Shown: positions 1 to 8,368, counted from the first letter of the stretch. The stretch is DNA of 64,000 nt from Bog-756 sp963830165 (GCA_963830165.1 CAWHKZ010000006.1:186001-250000), one strand, 5' to 3'. A program made the numbers and translations. The notes: generated by a model from the sequence alone, not told the origin.

Positions 1-79
1 GAGACGGCCCGGCTCACGCCGAGCCGCGGTGGCCCGGCCCTGTTCACCATGACGCGGCCGGCCCGTTGAGCCCGACCGG

Positions 80-2311
80 TCAGGTGGCCGGCGCGGTCAG
101 GTCGTAGATCGTCACGCCGTCGACCGTGCGGGCCGTGAAGTGGGAGCTGACCCACGACGAGATGGCCGAGGCGTCCGAGGTCGTCGAGTTGCCCCGGCCG
201 GGGGACCCACCCCCGAACCCGCCCCCACCGCTGATGTAGTAGTGGATCTTGCCCTGGGCCACGTACGTCTCGAACTGGGCCAGGGTCGGCGCCGGGTCGG
301 TGCCGTTGAAGCCTCCGATGGCCATGACCGGGTCGTCGGTGGCCAACTGGTAGCCGGCGGCCGAGTCCGCCCCGGTGGTGGCGGCCACCCACGAATAGTG
401 CGACGCGCCGGACTCGAGCAGGGCGACCAGCTGCTTGCCGGGTGTCGAGGAGTTGAGCAGTCCGCCGGCGGCGCCGCCGCCGCCGAACCCGCCGGCGAAC
501 CGGTGGAGGATGCTCCCGGGGATGGAGCCGCCGCCGGGACCGCCGGGGCCGCCGAACCCGCCGAAGCCGCCGGCCGGCCCCGCGCCCGCTCCGGGGAACC
601 CACCGCCACCGGCGAAGCGGCCGCCGCCGAACCCGCCCCGACCGGCGAACCCGCCGTGACCGCCGGGCCCGCCGCCACCGCCGGGCCCGAACCCGCCGCC
701 CTGGATGGCGGGACCGGCCGAGGGGATGGATCCGGAGTGGGGGGTCGAGGCCGTGTCGACGGCGTAAGCCGCTGGTCCGGCCACGATGGCGGCGATGCCG
801 AGGCCGGCGATGCCGGCGGCCAGCACGCCGCGTGCCCGGGGGGATGCGGCGATGCCGATCGCGGCCAGGATCCCGGCGGCCAGGATGGCCCAGCGCAGTG
901 CCGGGTACCACTGCGGGCTCCAGCCCAGCAGGACGAACGCCCAGGCCACCGAGGCCAGGATGGCCAGGCACAGGGCGATGCGCGGGACCAGCTCGACCCG
1001 TCGCTTCCACAGGAAGGTGCCGCCCATGCCGACCAGGGCCCCGATCGCCGGGGCGAGGGCCACCGAGTAGTACGGATGGATGATGCCCTGGGCGTAGCTG
1101 AAGACGAGAGCGGTGAGCACGAGCCATCCGCCGAAGAGCAGGAAGCCGCTGCGGGTGCGGTCGGTGCGTGGCGCCCGGCGGGTCATCCAGAGTGCGGCCA
1201 CCAGGCCGATGAGGACGCCGGGGATGAGCCACGAGATCTGTCCGCCGAACGTCCGGAGGAAGAGGCGGTCCCACCCGGTCGGGCCCCACATCGAGCCCGG
1301 GGTGGTGCCGCCGCCCACGCTGCCGGTCTCGTTGCCGCTGATCCGGCCGAGGCCGTTGTAGCCGAAGATCAGGTTGAGGATGTTGTCGTCGGTGGAGCCG
1401 CCGACGTAGGGGCGGTCCGCCTTCGGGGTCAGCTCGACGGCGGCGACCCACCATCCGGACGACACCACGACGGCGATGCCGCAGTAGATCAGCTGGACGA
1501 TGCGCCTGCCCAGCTTGGGCGGGCCGGCCAGCAGGTAGACCAGGGCCAGCACGGGCAGCAGGATGAAGGCCTGCAGCATCTTGGTGATGAAGCCGAAGCC
1601 GACGAGCGCCCCGGCGAGGACCAGCCACCGCGTCCGGCCGGCCTCGAGGGCGCGGATGGTGGCGTACGCCGCACACGTCATCACGAGGGCGAGGAGTGCG
1701 TCCGGATTGTTGAAGCGGAACATCAGCGCGGCCACGGGCGTCACGGCCAGGACGGCCCCGGCCAGCAGACCGGCCGCAGGCGAGAACCAGCGCCGTACGC
1801 AGAGGTAGAGGACGCCCACGGTGGCGACGCCCTCGAGGGCCTGGGGGACGAGCAGGCTCCACGAGTTGAGGCCGAAGACGCGGGCCGACAGCTCCATGAC
1901 CCACAGCGAGGCCGGGGGCTTGTCCACGGTGATGAAGTTGGACGAGTCGAACGAGCCGAAGAAGAAGGCTTTCCAGCTCTTGGTGCCGGCCTCGACGGCG
2001 GCCGCGTAGAAGCTGTTGGCCCATCCGCTGGCGCCGAGGCCCCACAGGTAGAGGACGGCGGTGCCGACCAGCAGTACGAGCAGCGCCGGTCGGACCCAGG
2101 CCGGATCCTCGGGTCGCCCCCGGATCAGGCGGCGACCGGGGCCGGGCCGGGGCGTGCCACCGGCCGGATCGTCCGCGGTGGGGACCGGGGCCGGGTCGAC
2201 GTCCGTGTCCGGACGTTCGGCGGTGTACACGTCCCATCCCGGGAGGTCGACCACCGCGGTCGGGGTCCCGGGCGGCACGGCGTCGTCGCCGGTGGTCTGT
2301 ACGTCGGTCAT
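80..2311 (-). CDS. GT39/ArnT-like polyprenyl-phosphate sugar glycosyltransferase with Gly-rich outer domain
   Basis: 743-residue polytopic membrane protein. After a Pro/Asp-rich cytosolic N-terminus the first membrane helix is at about residues 73-92, followed by the family's outer loop (WANSFYAAAVEAGTKSW, then ITVDKPP) typical of PMT/ArnT-type enzymes that move a sugar from a polyprenyl-phosphate carrier to an outside acceptor. About ten further hydrophobic helices follow. From about residue 530 there is a long low-complexity Gly-rich stretch and then a soluble extracytoplasmic domain (about 625-743), a layout seen in actinobacterial members. Its start overlaps the stop of the GtrA-like gene (ATGA), so the three genes GT2-GtrA-GT39 form one translationally coupled operon. 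The natural acceptor cannot be told from sequence. Confidence 0.9.
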   Translation of the reverse strand: MTDVQTTGDDAVPPGTPTAVVDLPGWDVYTAERPDTDVDPAPVPTADDPAGGTPRPGPGRRLIRGRPEDPAWVRPALLVLLVGTAVLYLWGLGASGWANSFYAAAVEAGTKSWKAFFFGSFDSSNFITVDKPPASLWVMELSARVFGLNSWSLLVPQALEGVATVGVLYLCVRRWFSPAAGLLAGAVLAVTPVAALMFRFNNPDALLALVMTCAAYATIRALEAGRTRWLVLAGALVGFGFITKMLQAFILLPVLALVYLLAGPPKLGRRIVQLIYCGIAVVVSSGWWVAAVELTPKADRPYVGGSTDDNILNLIFGYNGLGRISGNETGSVGGGTTPGSMWGPTGWDRLFLRTFGGQISWLIPGVLIGLVAALWMTRRAPRTDRTRSGFLLFGGWLVLTALVFSYAQGIIHPYYSVALAPAIGALVGMGGTFLWKRRVELVPRIALCLAILASVAWAFVLLGWSPQWYPALRWAILAAGILAAIGIAASPRARGVLAAGIAGLGIAAIVAGPAAYAVDTASTPHSGSIPSAGPAIQGGGFGPGGGGGPGGHGGFAGRGGFGGGRFAGGGGFPGAGAGPAGGFGGFGGPGGPGGGSIPGSILHRFAGGFGGGGAAGGLLNSSTPGKQLVALLESGASHYSWVAATTGADSAAGYQLATDDPVMAIGGFNGTDPAPTLAQFETYVAQGKIHYYISGGGGFGGGSPGRGNSTTSDASAISSWVSSHFTARTVDGVTIYDLTAPAT

Positions 2312-2871
2312 CGCGAGGACCTCGAGGGGGTGCGGCCGATGCTGACCGGGGTGGTCGGGGGGGAGGGGTGGGAGGTCGGGACCGCCGAGGCGGGCCCGCC
2401 CGGCCCGGCGGTCGTTCCGAGCTTGGAACCGAAGCGGGGCCGGAAGACCCAGGTCCGCAGGATCGTGAAGCGGAAGGCGGCGGCGGCCAGGTTGGCCACG
2501 GTCACGGCCGCGAGCTCCGGGGCGAGGGCGTCGAACCCGAGGGCCCGGGTGGCGGCCAGGGCCGCGGTCGTGAAGCCCAGGCTGACCCCGAGGAGGGCGG
2601 TGGAGACGCCCAGGCGCTGCATGCGGTCGAGGCCGTGGCGGACGCTGCCGGCCATCCCCCGGTGGGCCGCGGTGTTGCCGAGCCCGCAGGCCACGATGGC
2701 CACGGCGTTGGCCGCGTAGGCGCCCGCCCAGGGCTCCAGGAGTGCGAACAGGGCGACGTAGGCCAGGGTGCTGACGAGGCCGACCCCGGCGAACCTGATG
2801 AGCTCGTCGGCGAAGACCTCGTCCCCGGCCGGGGTGGAGCCGTCCCCGGTGGCCGGGGCCGGCACGGTCAC
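2308..2871 (-). CDS. GtrA-like membrane protein (putative polyprenyl-phosphate-sugar flippase)
   Basis: 187 residues if started at the GTG that overlaps the GT2 stop codon (GTGA); a longer reading from 3171 would run through the GT2 gene in the wrong frame and is rejected. Four hydrophobic segments (for example RFAGVGLVSTLAYVALFALL, then two central helices and a last one ending in FRFTILRTWVFRPRFG) match the GtrA/DPMS-TMD family, including the conserved RF near the first helix and the Arg-rich end of the last helix. GtrA proteins are thought to move undecaprenyl-phosphate-linked sugar across the membrane; here it would pass the product of the neighbouring GT2 to the GT39. The C-terminus is Pro/Ser-rich and probably disordered. 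Confidence 0.85.
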   Translation of the reverse strand: MTVPAPATGDGSTPAGDEVFADELIRFAGVGLVSTLAYVALFALLEPWAGAYAANAVAIVACGLGNTAAHRGMAGSVRHGLDRMQRLGVSTALLGVSLGFTTAALAATRALGFDALAPELAAVTVANLAAAAFRFTILRTWVFRPRFGSKLGTTAGPGGPASAVPTSHPSPPTTPVSIGRTPSRSSR

Positions 2872-3692
2872 CGGTCGGGCCGTCGGAGCGGCGTGAGCGA
2901 AGGCGCGGGCAGCGTGCGCCGCGCCCGGGACACCCGTCGTCGGGCGGACGGGGCCATCAGCCGGGCCACGCCGCACAGGTCGAGCCAGGCGGTGCGGGCC
3001 ACGGCCACCCGCGAGTCGAGGTCGTCGACCCAGTCGACGGGCACCTCGTGGATGCGCAGGCCGAGGCGTTGGGCGGTGACCAGGAGCTCGGTGTCGAAGA
3101 ACCACGCCTCGTCCTCGACGAGCGGGAGCACGGCCGCGGCGGCCTCGCGGCGCAGGGCCTTGAACCCGCACTGGGCGTCGCTGCAGTGCACCCCCAGGGC
3201 GGTGCGCAGCAGGAGGTTGTAGGTCCGCGAGATGATCTCGCGTCGGGCGCCCCGCACCACTTGGGCCCCGGGCGCCAGGCGGGTGCCGATGGCCACGTCG
3301 CTGTGGCCGGTCAGGAGCGGGGCGACCAGCGGCAGCAGCGCCTCGAGCCCGGTGGCCAGGTCGACGTCCATGTAGGCCACCACGGGGGCACGGCTGGCCG
3401 TCCAGGCGGATCGCAGCGCCCGTCCCCGACCCTTCCGGTCGAGGTGGAGCGCCTGGACTCCGGGCAGGCTCGAGGCGAGCCCGCTGGCGATCGACCAGGT
3501 GTCGTCGGTGCTGGCGTTGTCGACCACGGTGATCACGGTGGGCAGGGGAAAGGAGCGGTCGAGGAACGTCCGCAGCGACGTGACGCTGGCCGCCAGCTGC
3601 CGCGCCTCGTTGTAGACGGGCACGACGATCTCGAGCTGGGGCACCGTCCCGTCGGTGCCGCCGTCTGTCGAAGGGGGATTCGAAAGGCTCAT
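2868..3692 (-). CDS. GT2 polyprenyl-phosphate glycosyltransferase (DPM1/GtrB-like)
   Basis: 274-residue cytosolic GT-A enzyme. The nucleotide-sugar fold begins LEIVVPVYNEARQLAASV (about residues 20-38), with VVDNAST, the metal-binding YMDVDLATG (about 107-115) and DAQCGFKALRR (about 165-175) of dolichyl-phosphate mannose/glucose synthases. It makes a polyprenyl-phosphate-linked sugar from an NDP-sugar. It is first in the GT2-GtrA-GT39 operon. A PhoP-type direct repeat lies 44-61 bp before the ATG at 3692. No C-terminal membrane helices are present; the separate GtrA protein supplies them. Confidence 0.9.
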   Translation of the reverse strand: MSLSNPPSTDGGTDGTVPQLEIVVPVYNEARQLAASVTSLRTFLDRSFPLPTVITVVDNASTDDTWSIASGLASSLPGVQALHLDRKGRGRALRSAWTASRAPVVAYMDVDLATGLEALLPLVAPLLTGHSDVAIGTRLAPGAQVVRGARREIISRTYNLLLRTALGVHCSDAQCGFKALRREAAAAVLPLVEDEAWFFDTELLVTAQRLGLRIHEVPVDWVDDLDSRVAVARTAWLDLCGVARLMAPSARRRVSRARRTLPAPSLTPLRRPDR

Positions 3693-3735
3693 GGCGACAC
3701 TCTCGTCACCGGTCGTGCACTCACCGTTGGAGCCA

Positions 3736-3753
3736 CCTGTGGGTTCTCTGTGA
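3736..3753 (-). promoter_or_regulatory. PhoP-type direct repeat before the glycosylation operon
   Basis: Read on the minus strand: TCACAGA-GAAC-CCACAGG, two heptamers with an 11-bp period. The mycobacterial PhoP consensus is TCACAGC-N4-TCACAGC. The second half site differs from consensus at the first and last base. It lies between the histidine-kinase gene end and the GT2 start, and is oriented toward GT2. Confidence 0.6.
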
Positions 3754-3782
3754 AATCCGCCGGGCCCCGACGGGGCGTCCGG

Positions 3783-5372
3783 TCAGGCGGGACCACGGGC
3801 TCCGTCCGGCGGTGCCGGTCCGTCGGTGAGGGCGGGGTGACCGGGCCCGGACGCCGGGGGCGGACCGGCCTGCGGGGCGGCGGGCAGCCGCACCACGAAC
3901 GCGGTGCCCTGCCCGGGCGCACTGGTGGCCGAGACCGTCCCACCGTGGGCGGCCACGATGGCCGACACGATCGACAGGCCCAGGCCGGCCCCGCCGTGCA
4001 GGCGCGAGCGGCTGGGGTCGGAACGGTAGAAGCGCTCGAAGACGTGGGCCACCTGGTCGGGGGTCATGCCCGGGCCGTCGTCGGCCACCACCACGACCGC
4101 ACCCGGGCCGTCGGGTTCCACCGAGACGCGGGTGGTCGTCCCCTCCGGGGTGTGGGAGCGGACGTTGCCGAGGAGGTTGTCGATGACCTGGCGGAGGCTG
4201 CGGGCGTCCCCGGACACCTCGATGGGTCGGGGCGCGCTGAACGTCACCGGCCAGGCCGGCCCGACGGTGCGCGCCGTCTGGACGGCCTCGGCGCACAGCG
4301 CCACGAGGTCGACCGGGTGGGGCTCCAACGGGCTGCCCTCGTCCAGGCGGGCCAACAGCAGCAGGTCGGCCACCAGGTGCTCCATCCGCCCGGTCTCGGA
4401 CAGGATGCCGCCCATGAGGCGCTCGAGGTCCTCCTTCTGCTCCGAGGCCCCCCGCCCGAACAGCTGGGCGTAGGCGCTGATGGCGGCGATCGGTGTGCGC
4501 AGCTCGTGGGAGGCGTCACCCACGAAGCGCCGGAGCCGGGCGTCGGACTCGCGCAGGCGCTCCTCGGAGGCCACCCGCATCCGGAAGGCCGACTCGATCC
4601 GGCTGAGCATCACGTTGAGGGTGCGGGCCAGGCGGCCGACCTCGGTCGTGTCGTTCTCGCCGGGACGCGCTCGGTCAGGTTGCCCTCGGCGATGGACTCG
4701 GCCGCCGTCTCCATGTCGCGCAGGGGCCGCAACCCGACACGCACCAGCCAGAAGCCGCCGAGCAGCGCGACCACGACGGCGGCGCCGGTCACGACGAGCT
4801 CCACGATCAACAGATGGTGCAGGGTGCTGTCGGTGTCGCCGAGCGGTTGGGCCACGACCAGTACGTCCCCGTTCGAGAGGAGGGAGGCCAGCACCCGGAA
4901 CTCCGGTCCTGCGGCCTCGGTGGAGGCGGCGTCGAAGTAGGCGACCTGCGTGCCGTTGGCGTCGGTCTGGAACGGAGGCAGGGTCGAGGGGATGGACGGT
5001 GAGTACCCGACATCGTCGACGTAGACGGGGCAGTCCAGCGCCGGTGAGCTTGCCGGTCGCGGTGCGCACCTGGACGGCCAGGCTCTGGACGGCGTTGGAG
5101 GCGTCGCCCCCGTCACCGCCCACCGGTGTTCCACCGCCTCCGGCTGTCGGGCCGCCGCCGACGGCGCCGAACGGCCCGCCGGGGCCGGCGCACGAGACGG
5201 GACGTCCTTCTTCGATGGCGTGCTCGTAGGCGACCCGGGCGCCGGCCAGCTGCTGGTCGACGCGCTGGTTGAGGAAGGACTCGAGCTGCGAGTACGTGAC
5301 CACGTCGACCACGGCGAGGGCCACGATGGCGATGATGCCGATGGCGATCAGCAGCCGCGAGCGCAGCGACAT
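3783..5372 (-). CDS. PhoR-like sensor histidine kinase, two compensating frame breaks
   Basis: Sensor kinase downstream of the PhoP-like regulator, 2 bp apart. The first frame gives a membrane helix (about residues 5-27) and an N-terminal outer domain. The middle (minus strand, about 5040 to 4660) is coding only in another frame: there one reads LDCPVYVDDVGYSPS, a second membrane helix (VELVVTGAAVVVALLGGFWL) and a HAMP region ending EGNLTERVP. Coding then returns to the first frame at GENDTTEVGRLARTL, followed by HisKA (DASHELRTPIAAISAYAQLF, phospho-His) and HATPase (N box, VVVADDGPGM, GGAGLGLSIV). Neither frame alone encodes the whole protein, so one small indel near 5036-5042 and a compensating one near 4660-4665 are needed. 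Error versus true lesion is undecided; the catalytic half is intact. Confidence 0.85.
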   Translation of the reverse strand: MSLRSRLLIAIGIIAIVALAVVDVVTYSQLESFLNQRVDQQLAGARVAYEHAIEEGRPVSCAGPGGPFGAVGGGPTAGGGGTPVGGDGGDASNAVQSLAVQVRTATGKLTGAGLPRLRRRCRVLTVHPLDPASVPDRRQRHAGRLLRRRLHRGRRTGVPGAGLPPLERGRTGRGPTARRHRQHPAPSVDRGARRDRRRRRGRAARRLLAGACRVAAPARHGDGGRVHRRGQPDRARPGENDTTEVGRLARTLNVMLSRIESAFRMRVASEERLRESDARLRRFVGDASHELRTPIAAISAYAQLFGRGASEQKEDLERLMGGILSETGRMEHLVADLLLLARLDEGSPLEPHPVDLVALCAEAVQTARTVGPAWPVTFSAPRPIEVSGDARSLRQVIDNLLGNVRSHTPEGTTTRVSVEPDGPGAVVVVADDGPGMTPDQVAHVFERFYRSDPSRSRLHGGAGLGLSIVSAIVAAHGGTVSATSAPGQGTAFVVRLPAAPQAGPPPASGPGHPALTDGPAPPDGARGPA

Positions 5373-5374
5373 GC

Positions 5375-6076
5375 TCAGACCTGTGCCGGTTCGCGCAGCG
5401 CGTAGCCCACCAGCCGCACGGTGTGGATGACCGGGGGCCCGGCCACCTCCAGCTTCTTGCGGAGGTAGCTGACGTAGGTCTCGACGACGTTGCCGTCGCC
5501 CCCGAAGTCGTAGTGCCAGACGTGGTCGAGGATCTGGGCCTTGGACAGCACGTGCCGTGGGTTGAGCAGGAAGAAGCGCAGGAGGTTGAACTCGGTGGCG
5601 GTCAGGGGGATGACCTGGCCGGCCCGGGTGACCTCGTGGGCGTTCTCGTCCATCTCGATGTCGGCGAACCGCAGGATGCCGGTGTCCTGGGGCTCGGACC
5701 CGAAGCGGCGCAGGATGGCGTGCACCCTGGCCACCACCTCGGCCAGGGCGAACGGCTTGGTCACGTAGTCGTCGCCGCCGATGGTCAGGCCCGCCACCTT
5801 GTCGTCGACCGCGTCGCGGGCGGTGAGGAAGAGGACGGGGACGCGGATGCCGTCCTGGCGGAGTCGGCGGGTGACCTCGAGCCCGTCGAGGTCGGGGAGC
5901 ATGACGTCGAGCACGATCAGGTCGGGCGGGTCCTCCTGGGCCGACGACAGCGCCTGGCGGCCGTTGACCGCCTGGGTCACCTCGAAGCCCTCGTACCGGA
6001 GGGACGTGGCCACGGCGTCGATGATCGACGGCTCGTCGTCCACGACGAGGATGCGCTGGCTACGGGCGTTCTCCAC
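5375..6076 (-). CDS. phoP: OmpR/PhoB-family response regulator, PhoP-like
   Basis: 233 residues from a GTG at 6076, chosen because a GAGGAG ribosome site lies 6 nt before it and the protein then begins VENARSQRILVVDDEPSI as in PhoP; the reading frame is open further upstream but has no family similarity there. Receiver domain: acidic DDE, phospho-Asp in LIVLDVMLP, Thr in FLTARD, Lys in YVTKPF. The C-terminal winged helix (LSKAQILDHVWHYDFGGD, VVETYVSYLRKKL) is very close to what I know of Mycobacterium tuberculosis PhoP. It pairs with the kinase just downstream. A perfect TCACAGC-N4-TCACAGC repeat 100-117 bp upstream suggests autoregulation. Confidence 0.9.
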   Translation of the reverse strand: MENARSQRILVVDDEPSIIDAVATSLRYEGFEVTQAVNGRQALSSAQEDPPDLIVLDVMLPDLDGLEVTRRLRQDGIRVPVLFLTARDAVDDKVAGLTIGGDDYVTKPFALAEVVARVHAILRRFGSEPQDTGILRFADIEMDENAHEVTRAGQVIPLTATEFNLLRFFLLNPRHVLSKAQILDHVWHYDFGGDGNVVETYVSYLRKKLEVAGPPVIHTVRLVGYALREPAQV

Positions 6077-6175
6077 GGGGTCTCCTCGAGCGGTCGGGCA
6101 CCGGTCGGGCGCCTGTCGGTGTCGGTTATGTCCGGGCAAGCATCGCACGGTCGGCTGGAGCGCCGGTGTGCGCTG

Positions 6176-6193
6176 GCTGTGAGTCCGCTGTGA
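6176..6193 (-). promoter_or_regulatory. Perfect PhoP box before the response-regulator gene
   Basis: Minus strand reads TCACAGC-GGAC-TCACAGC, an exact match to the mycobacterial PhoP direct-repeat consensus. It sits in the 293-bp divergent region between the response regulator (minus) and the redox operon (plus). Confidence 0.75.
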
Positions 6194-6248
6194 GGAATTG
6201 TACGCGCTGTGGACGGGCGACGGACCGCGGTGGAGGTCCGGGCGTGGA

Positions 6249-6266
6249 TTCACAGGAGACGCACAG
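6249..6266 (+). promoter_or_regulatory. PhoP-type direct repeat before the redox operon
   Basis: Plus strand reads TCACAGG-AGAC-GCACAGC, an 11-bp-period repeat one base off consensus in each half. It points toward the plus-strand operon starting at 6370, opposite to the box at 6176-6193 in the same divergent region. Confidence 0.6.
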
Positions 6267-6369
6267 CTGAGGTCAAGGGGGCCTTGCGGGTGGTCCGGTG
6301 GGATGTCGCAACGAACCCGATCCGAGGATCCCGACCACCGCGGATCCCCCGACCACGAAGGGTGCTGCC

Positions 6370-6681
6370 ATGGTCCCTCCGCTCCGTTCCCGCCCGTCAC
6401 AGGCCGCCGCCGCGTCCCGCGACGCCGCCTTCGTCCGGATCAGGCGCGCCACGCTGGCCATGGGTCTGACCGCCACCGTCGCCGCCGCCGGCATCGGCGT
6501 CACGGTGGCCGGGGCCTCCGGTCACCGGTCGCCGACCACCACCACCTCGACCACGGGATCGGGCGCGGGCGGGACGCCGACCTCGACCGCCCCGACGGGC
6601 GAGGCCGGCTCGGCGACGTCCACCACGACGCCGGCGGTCACCATGTCACCGGCGGCCTCGACCACCTCGGGGCAGTCGTGA
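6370..6681 (+). CDS. Small membrane protein with Thr/Ser-rich outer tail
   Basis: 103 residues from ATG 6370, chosen over an upstream in-frame ATG because a GAAGG-type ribosome site precedes it. One hydrophobic segment (about residues 29-50, LAMGLTATVAAAGIGVTVAG) is followed by a low-complexity Thr/Ser/Gly/Pro tail. It is first in the redox operon and its stop overlaps the apbE GTG (GTGA). In related actinobacterial clusters this place is often held by a small FMN-binding-domain protein that begins in the same way, but the FMN-binding fold and its SGAT flavinylation motif are missing here. The function is unknown; a degenerate or shortened flavoprotein is one possibility. Confidence 0.6.
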   Translation: MVPPLRSRPSQAAAASRDAAFVRIRRATLAMGLTATVAAAGIGVTVAGASGHRSPTTTTSTTGSGAGGTPTSTAPTGEAGSATSTTTPAVTMSPAASTTSGQS

Positions 6682-7637
6682 GCGCCGCCACCTGCGGACG
6701 GACCGCACCGGTCGTGCGCACCATGCAGGCCATCGGTACCTCCGCCTCCGTGGTCGTCGAGGACCCGGCCGCCGCCGACCGGGCCCTCGATCTGCTGGCC
6801 GACGACCTCGCCGCCCTCGACGCCGCCTGCAGCCGGTTCCGGCCCGACTCGGAGCTCCGCCGGCTCGAGCGGCGCGGCGGCCGGGCCACCCGGGTCAGCC
6901 CCCTCCTGTTCGCGGCGCTCGCCTCCGCCTGCGAGGTGGCCGTCCGCACGGCCGGCATCGTCGACCCCACGATCGGCTCGGCCATCGTGGCCCTCGGCTA
7001 CGACCGCGACCTGGCGGAGCTGGACGGCACCGCCGCTCCGGCGGACGCCACCCCGGGCCCGGCGCCGGGGTGGTGGCGCATCGCCCTCGACCCGGCCGAG
7101 GGGACCGTGGCGCTGCCCGAGGGCGTCCACATCGACCTGGGTGCCACGGGCAAGGCCTTCGGCGCCGACCGCTCCGCCCGGCGGATCGCCGCCACGCTCG
7201 ACTGCGGCGTGTTGGTCAACCTCGGCGGCGACGTGGCCGTCGGCGGTCCCGCCCCCGACGAGGGGTGGGGGGTGGCCATCGCCTCACGGTGCACGACCGC
7301 GCCCGAGCGGGCCGACGACGTCGTCGCCCTGTGGAGCGGGGGCCTGGCCACGTCGGGCACCACGGCCCGTACCTGGGTCCGGGACGGGCGGACGCTGCAC
7401 CACATCATCGACCCCTGGACGGGCGAGGTGGCGCCCTCCACCTGGGCCCTGGCCACGGCGTTCGGCGCCACCTGCGTCGAGGCCAACGGCTGGACCACGG
7501 CGGCGGTGGTGTGGGGCGAGGACGCCCCCGCCAACCTGTCCCGGCACGGCGTGACGGCCCGCCTGGTCCGTCCGGACGGCCGGGTGGAGCTGGTCGGCCC
7601 CTGGCCGACGACCGGGTCCGCGGCGGGGGTGGCGTGA
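6678..7637 (+). CDS. ApbE-family FAD:protein FMN transferase
   Basis: 319 residues from the GTG overlapping the previous stop; an internal ATG at 6723 is a possible alternative. ApbE enzymes use FAD and Mg2+ to attach FMN to a Thr/Ser of extracytoplasmic flavoproteins. Family motifs are present: the central DLGATGKAFGADRSARR (normally DLGGIAKGYAVD-like), VLVNLGGDVAVGG, SGTTARTWVRDG, HHIIDPWTGE and the metal-site region near the end. No lipoprotein or export signal is evident at the N-terminus, so the protein appears cytosolic or is exported by an unrecognised signal. It is followed, with a 1-bp overlap (TGATG), by a ferric-reductase-like membrane protein. Confidence 0.9.
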   Translation: MSAATCGRTAPVVRTMQAIGTSASVVVEDPAAADRALDLLADDLAALDAACSRFRPDSELRRLERRGGRATRVSPLLFAALASACEVAVRTAGIVDPTIGSAIVALGYDRDLAELDGTAAPADATPGPAPGWWRIALDPAEGTVALPEGVHIDLGATGKAFGADRSARRIAATLDCGVLVNLGGDVAVGGPAPDEGWGVAIASRCTTAPERADDVVALWSGGLATSGTTARTWVRDGRTLHHIIDPWTGEVAPSTWALATAFGATCVEANGWTTAAVVWGEDAPANLSRHGVTARLVRPDGRVELVGPWPTTGSAAGVA

Positions 7638-8368
7638 TGGTCGCCGTCGCCTCCACCTCGATGTCCGAGGCCCTGTGGTACGTGATCCGGGCCACCGGCA
7701 TCGTCGCCCTGGTCCTGCTGACGGTGACCACCGTCCTCGGCCTGGCGACCGCGGCCCGTGTCCGTACCCGGCGCTGGCCGGCCTTCGCCCAGGTCGAGCT
7801 CCACAAGCGGGCCACGCTCCTGGCTCTGGTCTTCCTCGGCTTCCACGTGCTCGGTGCCGTGCTCGACACCTACGTCCACGTCGGGCTGGTGTCGGTCGTG
7901 GTGCCGTTCACCTCGTCGTACCGGCCGCTGTGGACGGGGCTCGGCGCCGTGGCCCTCGACCTGCTGGCCGCGGTGGCCGTCACGAGCGCCCTGCGCCGGC
8001 GGATCGCCCCCGACCTGTGGCGCCGCCTGCACTGGCTGGCCTACGGATGCTGGCCGTTCGCCATGGTCCACGCCCTGGGCACGGGGACCGACGCCGGCCA
8101 GCTCTGGATGGACGGGATCGCCGTCGCCTGCACGCTGGCCGTGGCTGTGGCGCTGGCCTGGCGCATCGTCGAGCAGCGGTCGGCGTCGTCGGTCGCCGAC
8201 CGTCTGGGGGCGACGACCCGGGCCGTGCCGGCGCGGCACCGCCCCGGCCCGTCCGGGTCGGGTGAGGGCGTCCGCCGCTCCGGCGGGGCCGCGGACCGCC
8301 GGGGGGCGGACGGGACCACGCGCCCGGCACCGACCGCCACCCGCCTGCTGGAACGGGACCCCCGATGA
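7637..8368 (+). CDS. Ferric-reductase-like transmembrane (heme) protein
   Basis: 243 residues, about six membrane helices between residues 10 and 180. The first helices (WYVIRATGIVALVLLTVTTV) and His residues in helices (ELHKRATLLALVFLGFHVLG; RLHWLAYGCWPFAMVHALG) match the ferric-reductase-like/MsrQ-type heme-b membrane domain with paired His ligands. The C-terminal 55 residues are Arg/Pro-rich and cytosolic. It likely carries electrons across the membrane between the cytosolic NuoF-like protein and ferredoxin of this operon and an outer flavin or metal acceptor. Starts 1 bp before the end of apbE and overlaps the next gene by ATGA. Confidence 0.8.
   Translation: MVAVASTSMSEALWYVIRATGIVALVLLTVTTVLGLATAARVRTRRWPAFAQVELHKRATLLALVFLGFHVLGAVLDTYVHVGLVSVVVPFTSSYRPLWTGLGAVALDLLAAVAVTSALRRRIAPDLWRRLHWLAYGCWPFAMVHALGTGTDAGQLWMDGIAVACTLAVAVALAWRIVEQRSASSVADRLGATTRAVPARHRPGPSGSGEGVRRSGGAADRRGADGTTRPAPTATRLLERDPR

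Noticed and set aside
140..2719. Long plus-strand open frame (859 codons) opposite the GT39 and GtrA genes
   Set aside because: Its translation is low-complexity Arg/Gly/Asp-rich with no family signal, while the minus strand encodes well-defined membrane proteins; typical high-GC shadow.
2872..3171. N-terminal extension of the GtrA-like protein to 287 residues
   Set aside because: The extension reads the GT2 gene out of frame and is Arg/Pro-rich; the GTG at 2871 gives the family length.
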